A DNA stretch of 64,000 nucleotides, from the NCBI GenBank assembly GCA_022651245.1, contig JALCQM010000012.1, positions 1-64,000 on the forward strand. The letters are read 5' to 3'. The notes below the pieces were generated by a model. That model worked only from the letters and a program-made list of their open reading frames with translations. It had not been told where the DNA came from and made no database searches. Both the position numbers and the translations under genes were made by a program. This DNA is from Lactobacillus sp. (GTDB lineage: Bacteria; Bacillota; Bacilli; Lactobacillales; Lactobacillaceae). This document shows positions 15,286-23,486 of this stretch, in pieces (position 1 is the stretch's first letter; each line of letters opens with the position of its first letter).

Positions 15286-16401
15286 TCAAGACTCCTTTTG
15301 GCTGGCGGTCAAGGCTTGCTCGGCCCACGCCTGCTGCTGCGCCGACAGTTGCGTGCCCGTCGTCGCCTGGAAAAAATCTTGCAATAACGGCAGCGGGCCT
15401 AACTTGGCTGCTTGTACCTGCGGCGTCTGCGCCAGACGCACCCCATGCGCGCGATCTAAGCCGATCACCCGCGGGAAGATCTCGCGCAAACTCGCCATTA
15501 CGTTAGGGATCACCTGCGTGTCCGTCAAGGTGATTGCCGTATACGCTTCACGGTCTAGCCCTTGGTAGTAGTCAGGCGTCGCCAGGTGAGCATAGCGATC
15601 GGTCAGGTGTTGGACCTCATACTTCGGCGCTAAGGGCACGAACTCTCGAGTCATGGTGGCCGTATCCAGAATGTAGACCCCTTTTTCTTGGGCCACTTCT
15701 GACACCGAGTACTTCAACAACGCCCCGGAATACTGGATCTTCTCAGCATTCAGGGCATGGCGGTTGTGTAAATGGCCCAACGCCACATAGTCAAACGGCG
15801 CCAAGTCCCCGACTGCCACCGCGTCTAGGCCCCCGACGTTGACTCGGGTCTCCGAGTCTGAATGCGCGCTGCCCGCCGCAAAGAAATGCCCCACCAAAAC
15901 ATGACGCTTATCCGGCGCAAATAGCGTCTGCATCTTCGCCACTACCGGCACCATCGCCTTGGCGATGTTCGTCAGGCTTTCATCAGCGAAATACTGCCGC
16001 GCAGCCACCGGCTCAAAATATGGCAGCAAGAAAAATTGGGTCTCGCCCAACGTGACCGGCGTAAACGCTTGGTCCAAGCGGGTGTTCAGATACAGCTGCG
16101 TGCTTTGGTACCAATCGCGGCCCGTGTTCAAGCGGACCGCTGAATCATGGTTGCCAGAAACCACCAACAGCGGGTAGCCGAGCTCCCGATTGAGCCGAAA
16201 CAGCATGCGATTAACGACGGCGGTCGCCGCTTCACTCGGCAAGGCGCGGTCGTATAAGTCGCCGGCGATGATGATCGCATCGACTTGTTGCGCCTGCGCC
16301 ACCTGCACGAGCCGGGCAAATACCGCCTCTTGATCCGCTAATAAATCGAATCCTGCGAGTTTTTTACCGATATGCCAATCGGCCGTATGCAAAATTTTCA
16401 C
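15286..16401 (-). CDS. sbcD: Exonuclease SbcCD, nuclease subunit SbcD
   Basis: 371 residues, Mre11-like metallophosphoesterase. The start GTG 16401 follows GGAGG by 8 bases and gives the family's N-terminus KILHTADWHIGKK. Metal ligands are seen in HTADWH (Asp8, His10), AGDLYDRALP, SGNHDSAVRL, VGHFFAAG and ALGHLHNRHAL. A capping domain fills the C-terminal third. First gene of the sbcDC operon, divergent from the HAD gene with only about 55 bases between. Confidence 0.95.
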   Translation of the reverse strand: MKILHTADWHIGKKLAGFDLLADQEAVFARLVQVAQAQQVDAIIIAGDLYDRALPSEAATAVVNRMLFRLNRELGYPLLVVSGNHDSAVRLNTGRDWYQSTQLYLNTRLDQAFTPVTLGETQFFLLPYFEPVAARQYFADESLTNIAKAMVPVVAKMQTLFAPDKRHVLVGHFFAAGSAHSDSETRVNVGGLDAVAVGDLAPFDYVALGHLHNRHALNAEKIQYSGALLKYSVSEVAQEKGVYILDTATMTREFVPLAPKYEVQHLTDRYAHLATPDYYQGLDREAYTAITLTDTQVIPNVMASLREIFPRVIGLDRAHGVRLAQTPQVQAAKLGPLPLLQDFFQATTGTQLSAQQQAWAEQALTASQKES

Positions 16402-16457
16402 CTGCAATGCCTCCGTTCCTGTTATACTGAAGCCATCCACGAAAGGAGTGCTTCTGC

Positions 16458-17075
16458 TTGTCGACGTATATTTTTGATATTGATGGCACCTTGATCGATT
16501 CCGTGCCGATGTACTTACACGGCCTGCAAGACGCGTTACACGCCCGCGGCCGCGAGTTTGCTTTAGCTGACTTGACTTTCTCTAACGGGATCCCTTCTAG
16601 CGACACCGCAACGCGCCTCGGTTATCACGGGCAAGCGGCACAAACCATGATCGCCGAATGGGTCGAAGCCGCGAAGGCCTACGCGCCAACTGTCGGCTGG
16701 ATCCCCGGGATGACAGACACCTTGCGCCAATTGCGCCAAGCCGGTCATCGCCTCGGCATCGTCACCAGTAAAGCCGCACCGGAATACGCCTTAGACGACG
16801 CCCGCTTTCACTTCAGCCAGTACGTCGACACCGCCGTATTGGCCCATGACGCCAGGCGCAACAAACCCTTCGGCGACCCGCTCTTACTCGCCTTAAAGCG
16901 CCTGCAAGGCACGCGTGAGCACGCTGTTTATGTCGGCGATACCATCACCGATTCCAAGGCCGCCAACGACGCTCAAATCCCGTTTGCCTTAGCGACGTGG
17001 ACGACCGCCCCCAGCGGCGAACTCGCCCCGATCGCCTATGCCTTGAAGACGCCGGCAGCACTACTGTCATTATGA
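16458..17075 (+). CDS. HAD-superfamily phosphatase (PGP/PpaX-like)
   Basis: 205 residues. Motif I IFDIDGTLIDS with the two catalytic aspartates, motif II VTSKAA, motif III Lys in RRNKPFGDP and motif IV VGDTITDSKAA place it among small phosphatases such as phosphoglycolate phosphatase or pyrophosphatase PpaX. The start is TTG 16458, 7 bases after AAAGGAG; no ATG is near. Substrate unknown. Confidence 0.85.
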   Translation: MSTYIFDIDGTLIDSVPMYLHGLQDALHARGREFALADLTFSNGIPSSDTATRLGYHGQAAQTMIAEWVEAAKAYAPTVGWIPGMTDTLRQLRQAGHRLGIVTSKAAPEYALDDARFHFSQYVDTAVLAHDARRNKPFGDPLLLALKRLQGTREHAVYVGDTITDSKAANDAQIPFALATWTTAPSGELAPIAYALKTPAALLSL

Positions 17076-17175
17076 CACAAGCAGGCACCGGACTCCGGAA
17101 AAATCTGCCCACTCGACTTGAATCTGACAAAGCCGCAACGCGGTTTCCACCACCCAATTATATTCGCGCTAACGC

Positions 17176-17221
17176 CAAAATCCCCTGCGAAACCAAAAAT
17201 TCTGGTTTGCAGGGGATTTTG
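17176..17221. terminator. Bidirectional rho-independent terminator
   Basis: CAAAATCCCCTGC...GCAGGGGATTTTG with inner AAACCA/TGGTTT pairing, between the converging HAD and ABC-F genes. Confidence 0.9.
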
Positions 17222-17255
17222 ACGTGGCGCAAAACGCAACTTTTGGCGAATTCTC

Positions 17256-18878
17256 TTAGTAAAGGTCCGCGACTTGCTTTTGGGCCACGTCGTGCGCGAT
17301 GAATTCATCATAGGTGGTGTCGGCACGGTCGACGACACCTTTTGATCCCACTTCGATGATGTGGTTGGCAATCGTCTGGATGAATTGGTGGTCGTGACTG
17401 GTGAAGATCACGGCACCAGGAAAATCGATCAAGGCGTCGTTCAAGCTGGTGATCGATTCCAGATCCAAATGGTTCGTCGGGTCGTCTAGCAACAAGACGT
17501 TGGCCTTGGCCAACATCATCTTGGCCAAATATGAGCGGACCTTTTCGCCCCCAGATAAGACGGTGACTTTCTTCAACGGTTCGTCCCCACGGAACAGCAT
17601 CTGCCCCAAGAACCCGCGCAAGAAGGTGTTATCCGACTCTTCTTTGCTGGCGAACTGCCGCAGCCATTCGAGGATGTCGAAGCGCTCGTCGCTAAATTCT
17701 GGCGTCAGGTCTTTGGGCATGTAAGAACGGCTGGTGGTCACACCCCACGTCACGGTACCGGTATCGGGTTGTAAGGTGCCGGCGATTACTTGCATCAAGT
17801 AGCTGGTGGTGACATCAGAACGGGAGATGAACGCTGTTTTGTCACCCGGCCGCAAGATGAAAGAAACATTATCTAAGACCTTGTCGCCTTCAACAGTCAA
17901 CGACACGTTTTCGACCCGTAACAAATCATTACCGAGTTCACGTTCTGGCACGAACTTAATGAACGGGTACTTGCGCGAGCTCGGCTTGATGTCATCTAAG
18001 GTGATCTTCTCTAACTGCTTCTTACGGCTGGTGGCCTGCTTAGATTTCGAGGCGTTGGCCGAAAACCGGGCGACGAATTCTTGCAGCTGCTTGATCTGCT
18101 CTTCTTTCTTGGCGTTAGCGTTTGACCGCAGCTGTTGCGCCAACTTAGATGATTCCATCCAGAAATCGTAGTTACCGACGAACATTTCGATCTTACCGAA
18201 ATCAACGTCGCACATCATGGTGCACACGGCGTTCAAGAAGTGCCGGTCATGGCTGACGACTAAGACGGTGTTTTCATACCCCGCCAAGAAGTCTTCCAAC
18301 CACGCGATTGCCTGTGGGTCTAACCCGTTAGTCGGTTCGTCCAAAAGCAAAACGTCTGGCTTACCAAACATCGCTTGGGCCAATAAGACCTTGACCTTTT
18401 CGCCTTCTGGCAACTCTGCCATTAAGGTTTGGTGTTGGCTTTCAGGGATACCGACCGATTGCAAAAGCTGGCTGGCGTCAGACTCGGCGTTCCAGCCGTC
18501 CATTTCGGCGAATTCGCTTTCGAGTTCGGCGGCCTTGATGCCATCTTCTTCACTGAAATCAGGCTTGGCATACAGCGCGTCTTTTGCCGTCATCACCGCA
18601 AACAGCCGCTGATGGCCTTGCAAGACCGTATTCATCACGGTTTGGTCGTCGAAGGCGAAGTGATCCTGTTTCAAGCTGCTCATCCGCTCGTTGGGCCCCA
18701 TCGTCACGTTCCCGGTCGTCGGCGTCAGTTTGCCTTCGAGGATCTTCAAGAATGTCGACTTGCCCGCACCATTAGCGCCAATGATCCCGTAACAGTTCCC
18801 CGGGGTGAACTTTAAGTTAACGTTAGAATACAGGGTCCGGTCGGTGAACGTCATAGAGACATTATTAACTGTAAGCAA
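17256..18878 (-). CDS. ABC-F ATPase, YkpA/YbiT-like
   Basis: 540 residues, two ABC domains in one chain without membrane segments, the ABC-F pattern of ribosome-associated translation factors. Domain 1: Walker A GANGAGKSTFLK near 36-47, Walker B PDVLLLDEPTNGLDP, degenerate signature PEGEKVKVLLAQAMF. A charged linker (about 235-305) follows. Domain 2: signature LSGGEKVRSYLAKMM and NVLLLDDPTNHLDLE, but its P-loop is replaced by ISRSDVTTSYLMQ, so the second site may bind ATP poorly. This looks like the housekeeping subfamily, not an antibiotic-resistance type. Monocistronic. Confidence 0.88.
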   Translation of the reverse strand: MLTVNNVSMTFTDRTLYSNVNLKFTPGNCYGIIGANGAGKSTFLKILEGKLTPTTGNVTMGPNERMSSLKQDHFAFDDQTVMNTVLQGHQRLFAVMTAKDALYAKPDFSEEDGIKAAELESEFAEMDGWNAESDASQLLQSVGIPESQHQTLMAELPEGEKVKVLLAQAMFGKPDVLLLDEPTNGLDPQAIAWLEDFLAGYENTVLVVSHDRHFLNAVCTMMCDVDFGKIEMFVGNYDFWMESSKLAQQLRSNANAKKEEQIKQLQEFVARFSANASKSKQATSRKKQLEKITLDDIKPSSRKYPFIKFVPERELGNDLLRVENVSLTVEGDKVLDNVSFILRPGDKTAFISRSDVTTSYLMQVIAGTLQPDTGTVTWGVTTSRSYMPKDLTPEFSDERFDILEWLRQFASKEESDNTFLRGFLGQMLFRGDEPLKKVTVLSGGEKVRSYLAKMMLAKANVLLLDDPTNHLDLESITSLNDALIDFPGAVIFTSHDHQFIQTIANHIIEVGSKGVVDRADTTYDEFIAHDVAQKQVADLY

Positions 18879-19022
18879 TACCTTACCTCACTTTGTTTAG
18901 AAGTCGTCGTTGAACACATTGCCATACATATTATCAGAATTCGGCGCTTGGGGCAATCTATAGTAGAGAAGTTGCTTTTTGAGGACGATTCGCTAAACTG
19001 GATGCAGCAAGGGGGAAAATGC

Positions 19023-19817
19023 ATGCTCATCTTAGGACTCATCGTGCTTTTGGCCGGTATCGTGCTGTTGCTCGGCAAAGCACCACGCGCCAAGCGGGCC
19101 CGTACCCGGCGCCGCAAACAAGCCGCCAGCCTGATCGCAATCGGCTTGGCACTAGCCGGCGGCCAACAGGTCCAACAAAAAGTTTCCGGGCCCACCACAC
19201 AAGCACCTGCTAAAACGACGCACAACACCGCTCAGCCCGTCACGAAGCTCGCCCAGCTCACCTATAATGGGGATCAAGAGCTCACCATCAACAATAACGA
19301 CCCCGCCTTTTCAGAAGCCGACCTCAAGACCACCAACGGCGCCTGGACCCGCTTCAGCGACTTGGACACGCACAACCGCGTCGGGGTCGCTGAAGCCATG
19401 CTCAATCAGCGCCTGATGCCGACCCAAGAGCGCCAACCACTGACTTGGTCTCCTACCGGTTGGCACAACAAGCGTCTCCGTGGAGGCTGGCTGTATAACC
19501 GCAGCCATTTGATCGGGTTTCAGCTGTCCGGCGAAAACAACAACCCTAAGAACTTGATGACGGGTACGCGGGAGTTGAACTCGCCGCTGATGCAGGCGCA
19601 TGAAGACGACATCGCCCACTACCTCAAGCAAGATGCCAAGCATTTTGTCCGCTACGAGGTGACCCCCGTCTTTCGTGGCGACGAATTGCTCGCCCGCGGC
19701 GTCGCAATGCGTGCACAATCGATCGGGGATAATACGATCCGCTTCAACGTCTATATTTTCAACGTGCAACCAGGCGTGACGCTGAATTACGCTGATGGCA
19801 CCAGCCGCTTGCAATGA
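19023..19817 (+). CDS. Membrane-anchored DNA/RNA non-specific endonuclease (EndA/NucA-like)
   Basis: 264 residues. A hydrophobic N-terminal segment (MLILGLIVLLAGIVLLLGK) and a basic stretch anchor it outside the cell; residues about 150-260 form the beta-beta-alpha-metal nuclease domain with NRSHLIGFQLSGENNNPKNL, where His is the general base and the later Asn binds Mg. Start 19023 follows AAGGGGG. Related proteins act in DNA uptake (EndA) or nutrient scavenging. Usual family motif DRGH appears as NRSH, common in Gram-positive members. Confidence 0.87.
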   Translation: MLILGLIVLLAGIVLLLGKAPRAKRARTRRRKQAASLIAIGLALAGGQQVQQKVSGPTTQAPAKTTHNTAQPVTKLAQLTYNGDQELTINNNDPAFSEADLKTTNGAWTRFSDLDTHNRVGVAEAMLNQRLMPTQERQPLTWSPTGWHNKRLRGGWLYNRSHLIGFQLSGENNNPKNLMTGTRELNSPLMQAHEDDIAHYLKQDAKHFVRYEVTPVFRGDELLARGVAMRAQSIGDNTIRFNVYIFNVQPGVTLNYADGTSRLQ

Positions 19818-19892
19818 CCACTCGGTCCAGAGGCCGACGCCGAATCGATGCGAGGCGTGTATGGTTAAAGCAGAGACTTGCAGGGGGTACTT

Positions 19893-20573
19893 ATGGATAA
19901 ACTACAGATCTACGTCGACGGCCTATTCGCACATGGCGGCGACTTGACCCAGAAAAAAGCGGTGCTCGCCGCCATGCGCGCTGATTACGACGACGCCATC
20001 GCCACAGGGGAACCCGAAACAGACGCCTTGATCGCGGTGATGAGCGCTTATGCCGACGCGGCAAGTGCAGCCGGGCCACACCGCAGCATCGGCATCGACG
20101 CGGCCACTGCCAACAGTTTCTGGCGGCGCGCCGAATTCACCGCCCGCATGACCGCCTTAGGGGTGGCTATGTTAATCGCCGGGTTGGCGGCGCTACCTTT
20201 GACGGGATCGCGTGCCGGCGATTATGGTGTGGCTGCCTTTTTCGTCGCGCTCGCCTTGGGTGTCGTCTTGTTGCTGATCCCGCGACTACTGCGGCGCCAC
20301 AGTCACAAGGCGCGCCGCGTGCCGATCGCACCGGCGACGCAAGCGTTGGCCCAGCGCAAACTAGCCGCCTACCGCCAGCCATACGTGATCGGCTTGTGTA
20401 CCGGCATCGGCTTATGTATCGTGTCTGTCGCCCCAGCCATCGCATTAGGGCCGACGCTCGGTGCCAGCTTAATGTTCTTGTTGATCGCGATCGGCTGCTT
20501 CTTCATCATTTACGTCGCGATGATCCAGGCCAGCTACAAAAAACTGCAACGCCCTAAGGCCAAACTCAAGTAA
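19893..20573 (+). CDS. Membrane protein with cytoplasmic helical N-terminus (HAAS-like)
   Basis: 226 residues. ATG 19893 follows AGGGGG. Residues 1-75 form a soluble, helical region (MDKLQIYVDGLFAHGGDLTQ) resembling the HAAS regulatory domain found next to PadR regulators, and four membrane helices follow from about residue 85. No PadR or transporter gene is adjacent. Function unknown. Confidence 0.7.
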   Translation: MDKLQIYVDGLFAHGGDLTQKKAVLAAMRADYDDAIATGEPETDALIAVMSAYADAASAAGPHRSIGIDAATANSFWRRAEFTARMTALGVAMLIAGLAALPLTGSRAGDYGVAAFFVALALGVVLLLIPRLLRRHSHKARRVPIAPATQALAQRKLAAYRQPYVIGLCTGIGLCIVSVAPAIALGPTLGASLMFLLIAIGCFFIIYVAMIQASYKKLQRPKAKLK

Positions 20574-20629
20574 ATTCCAAACCCCGTCAATCGAATCTGT
20601 CACCTATCCTGACACGGGTAGACTTTTCT

Positions 20630-20655
20630 AAACGCCGTTACAACGGCGTTTTTTT
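20630..20655 (+). terminator. Rho-independent terminator
   Basis: AACGCCGTT/AACGGCGTT stem with a two-base loop and a T-run, 57 bases beyond the membrane-protein gene. Confidence 0.85.
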
Positions 20656-20697
20656 GTGGCTTCGGCCAAATGGTGCAAAATAAAGCGCTTACTACAA

Positions 20698-20725
20698 TTG
20701 GTACGGCCAAAATCGATGCTACAAT
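20698..20725 (+). promoter_or_regulatory. Promoter of the ammonium transporter gene
   Basis: -35 TTGGTA (20698-20703), 16-base spacer, -10 TACAAT (20720-20725), 30 bases before the ATG. Confidence 0.6.
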
Positions 20726-20755
20726 ATGCCCAATCATTTTTTGGGAGGGATCCAT

Positions 20756-22045
20756 ATGAACATCGCCAACACAGCCTTCGTCTTACTTGCCAGCGTCTTA
20801 GTGTGGTTTATGACCCCGGGACTCGCCTTTTTCTACGGCGGATTGGTCTCTAAGCGCAACGTCGTCAATACGATGCTTTCGGTATTTTACATCACCGGGA
20901 TCGCGATCTTATTGTGGGCCCTTTGCGGTTATGAGCTGTCCTTTGGCCCCGATCACTTCGGGCTGATCGGTTCCGTCCGCGGCTTGTTCATGAACGGGGT
21001 CGACCTCACCGCGCTGCGCCCTGACAAGCTACCAGAAGGGGCCTTCGCGCTGTTTCAGATGATGTTTGCGATCATCACGCCCGCCTTGTTCATCGGCGCC
21101 GTTGTCGGCCGGATCCGCTTCAGTTTTTTGACCTGGTTCATCGTGCTGTGGAGCGTCTTGATCTACTACCCATTGGTGCACCTCGTGTGGAGCCCGGATG
21201 GGTTAATGGCCGGCTGGGGGGTCTTAGACTTCGCCGGCGGCACCGTTATCCACATTAACGCCGGGATCACGGCACTGGTGTTATCCGGCTTCTTAGGCGC
21301 GCGCCGCGCCAAACAAAGCGAGCCCAGCAACCGGCCGTGGGTCTTATTAGGCACCGCGATCTTATGGATCGGCTGGTACGGGTTCAACGCCGGTTCGGCT
21401 TTGGCCGCCAACACCACCGCCGTTAACGCCGCGTTGACCACCAGCGTGGCGGCGGCCAGCGCGATGGTCGCCTGGATGGTTCTCGACGTCCGCCAGCACG
21501 GCAAGCCGACGCTTATCGGCACGTGTACCGGCGCCTTATGTGGCTTGGTTGGCGTGACGCCAGCTTGTGGGTATGTGACCTTGTTTGGTAGCTTCGTCAT
21601 CGGCATCGCCGCGACGGGGTGCTCCTATTGGTTCATCGAAAAACTCAAGCCGCGCCTGCACATCGACGATGCTCTAGACGCTTTTGGCTGCCACGGGGTC
21701 TCCGGCATTGTTGGTAGTGTCTTGACCGGCGCATTTGCCACCAAGGCGGCCAACCCGAGCATCGCCGAAAATGGCCTGCTGTACGGCGGTGGCTGGCATT
21801 TATTCTTAGTCCAAATCGGTGGGACCGCGGTGACGATCCTTTTGGTCGCGATCATGGCGACCCTGATCGTCCTCGGCTTACGCCACTTCATCCCGATGCG
21901 GGTCACGGCGCACGACGAAAAAATCGGCTTGGACTTATCCGAACACGGCGAAGTCGCCGAAGCCCAACCCGATATTAGCGATGTTTTACGCTATCCAGAC
22001 GAGTTTCAAGGGCAAATGCGCGGTTTTGATCCCCGTAACCCGTGA
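20756..22045 (+). CDS. amt: Ammonium transporter Amt
   Basis: 429 residues, eleven membrane helices, conducting ammonium into the cell. The Amt hallmarks are present: FYGGLVSKRNVVNTM (about 26-40), DFAGGTVIHINAGITALVLSG with the first pore histidine region, WIGWYGFNAGSALAAN, and DDALDAFGCHGVSGIVGSVLTGAFA with the second pore histidine. GGGAGGG lies 7 bases before ATG 20756. No glnK partner follows, unlike most bacterial amt genes; gating by PII is therefore uncertain. Confidence 0.93.
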   Translation: MNIANTAFVLLASVLVWFMTPGLAFFYGGLVSKRNVVNTMLSVFYITGIAILLWALCGYELSFGPDHFGLIGSVRGLFMNGVDLTALRPDKLPEGAFALFQMMFAIITPALFIGAVVGRIRFSFLTWFIVLWSVLIYYPLVHLVWSPDGLMAGWGVLDFAGGTVIHINAGITALVLSGFLGARRAKQSEPSNRPWVLLGTAILWIGWYGFNAGSALAANTTAVNAALTTSVAAASAMVAWMVLDVRQHGKPTLIGTCTGALCGLVGVTPACGYVTLFGSFVIGIAATGCSYWFIEKLKPRLHIDDALDAFGCHGVSGIVGSVLTGAFATKAANPSIAENGLLYGGGWHLFLVQIGGTAVTILLVAIMATLIVLGLRHFIPMRVTAHDEKIGLDLSEHGEVAEAQPDISDVLRYPDEFQGQMRGFDPRNP

Positions 22046-22142
22046 GGCCGCAAAACTTGTGAACTTAAAAGTTGCTTCCCCGCTCTTCGGTCTTCTACAA
22101 TGAAGCTGTTCCATTTGTCCGAGCTGAGAGGAGGAGTTTTTG

Positions 22143-23048
22143 ATGCAAGCATTCGGCCTTAATCACCCTGATGGTCCCTTTATTGCCGCTAACGTGCCAG
22201 ACTTACACCCGCACGCTGGCCAATTCACGGTGGCGCCGCTAGCCGTTGGCCTCAACAACCGCGACCGGATCGAGCGCATGACCGCCCCAGACGGCCGCTT
22301 CACGATTCCTGGTCACGACGTTGCTGGCCGGGTCATCGACCCAGGTACCACCGATTTCACGCCGGGGCAGCTGGTCCTCGCCCATACGGATCACGCCTAC
22401 GCTGAGCAGGTTCTGGCCACCCCTGATACCGCGCTCGCCTTACCTCCGGGCCTAGCGTTAGCTAAAGCAGCTGCCGTGATCACGCCAGGAATCACGGCAT
22501 GGCGGATCGTGCACCGCTTCGCCACCATCCAACCGGGTCAAACCGTGATCGTCAAAGGCGCTAACGGCGGCGTCGGCGCGCTGGTCGTGCAACTGGCGAC
22601 CGCCTTGGGCGCCGATGTGATCGGTATCGCCTCGGCGCGCCACCAAGAAGCGGTGGTCGCAGACGGGGCTTTGCGTGCCGTACCGTATGATAACGCTGAT
22701 CTCGTCACCGTTTTAGCCAACGCCGGCGATGTCGTGATCAACGTCGCGATGGACGGCATCGGCTTCACCGAAGACGCGGTGATGACCCGCCCGGGTGGCC
22801 AACTGGTCACCGTTGCCCACGTCGCCGGCCGCGCCGAGGACAAAAAGATCCAAGTCACCCACGTCCACCCGGCGAACACGCCTAGCGATGCGGTGGCCTT
22901 GGCGGCTTTGGCGCCAGCCGTTGCAGACGGTAGCTTGCGCCTGCACGTGGCCGACCCCTTGCCGTTCACTTTAGCCGGCCTCCAACGCGGGCACGAGTTG
23001 CTCGGCCAACCACATGACGGTCGCTTAGTCTTGGTTAAAGATCACTAA
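22143..23048 (+). CDS. Zinc-independent MDR/quinone oxidoreductase (medium-chain)
   Basis: 301 residues of the NADPH:quinone reductase-like medium-chain dehydrogenase family. Catalytic GroES-like half with IPGHDVAGRVIDPG near 57-70, and a Rossmann half with VIVKGANGGVGALVVQLA near 137-154. No zinc-binding cysteines are seen. Start ATG 22143 follows GGAGGAG. Probable role in reducing quinones or enones. Confidence 0.83.
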   Translation: MQAFGLNHPDGPFIAANVPDLHPHAGQFTVAPLAVGLNNRDRIERMTAPDGRFTIPGHDVAGRVIDPGTTDFTPGQLVLAHTDHAYAEQVLATPDTALALPPGLALAKAAAVITPGITAWRIVHRFATIQPGQTVIVKGANGGVGALVVQLATALGADVIGIASARHQEAVVADGALRAVPYDNADLVTVLANAGDVVINVAMDGIGFTEDAVMTRPGGQLVTVAHVAGRAEDKKIQVTHVHPANTPSDAVALAALAPAVADGSLRLHVADPLPFTLAGLQRGHELLGQPHDGRLVLVKDH

Positions 23049-23110
23049 AGTCGCCTTGCCAGACCACGGTAGCGCTTTTTCGGGCGTATAATAAGGATTG
23101 GAGGTGGACT

Positions 23111-23320
23111 ATGGCATTAAAATCATTCAAGCAAACCGCGACCAAACTTAAAGATGACACGCCGAAGCCGTCCATTGACGGCACCTTATATACGCTCGTT
23201 TTCGGTACCACCGCTGTCATTGGCCTTTTATCCTTCGGCGTCTACAAGCTACTTGCCCCTGAACGCTTAATCGCGCGCAAGGCTAAAGCAACGGTCACCA
23301 AACACCGACAGGCCCAATAG
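23111..23320 (+). CDS. Small single-pass membrane protein
   Basis: 69 residues: a Lys-rich N-terminus, one membrane helix (about 27-48, TLYTLVFGTTAVIGLLSFGV) and a basic tail ending KHRQAQ. GGAGGTGG lies 7 bases before ATG. A TATAAT at 23087-23092 just upstream may be its -10. No family recognised. Confidence 0.72.
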   Translation: MALKSFKQTATKLKDDTPKPSIDGTLYTLVFGTTAVIGLLSFGVYKLLAPERLIARKAKATVTKHRQAQ

Positions 23321-23354
23321 GCTTCGCTTTTAGTATCCGTGAAGGTTTCACCCT

Positions 23355-23415
23355 AACCCCAACGCTTTTACCCACTGATTCGTGCCTGGAATCACGGTGT
23401 GCTTGCGTTGGGGTT
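23355..23415 (+). terminator. Branched terminator with conserved inner hairpin, copy 1
   Basis: Outer stem AACCCCAACGC / GCGTTGGGGTT followed by TTTTGC; inside it lies GATTC-GTGCCTG-GAATC then ACGGTGTG. The inner part is shared with the terminator at 33797-33845 although the outer stems differ completely. Confidence 0.75.
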
Positions 23416-23486
23416 TTGCTGTGCCGAACTGCGCTTGACGCTGACGCGTATAATAGCTGTATCATGCCCGTTGAAAGGAGCTTTGT

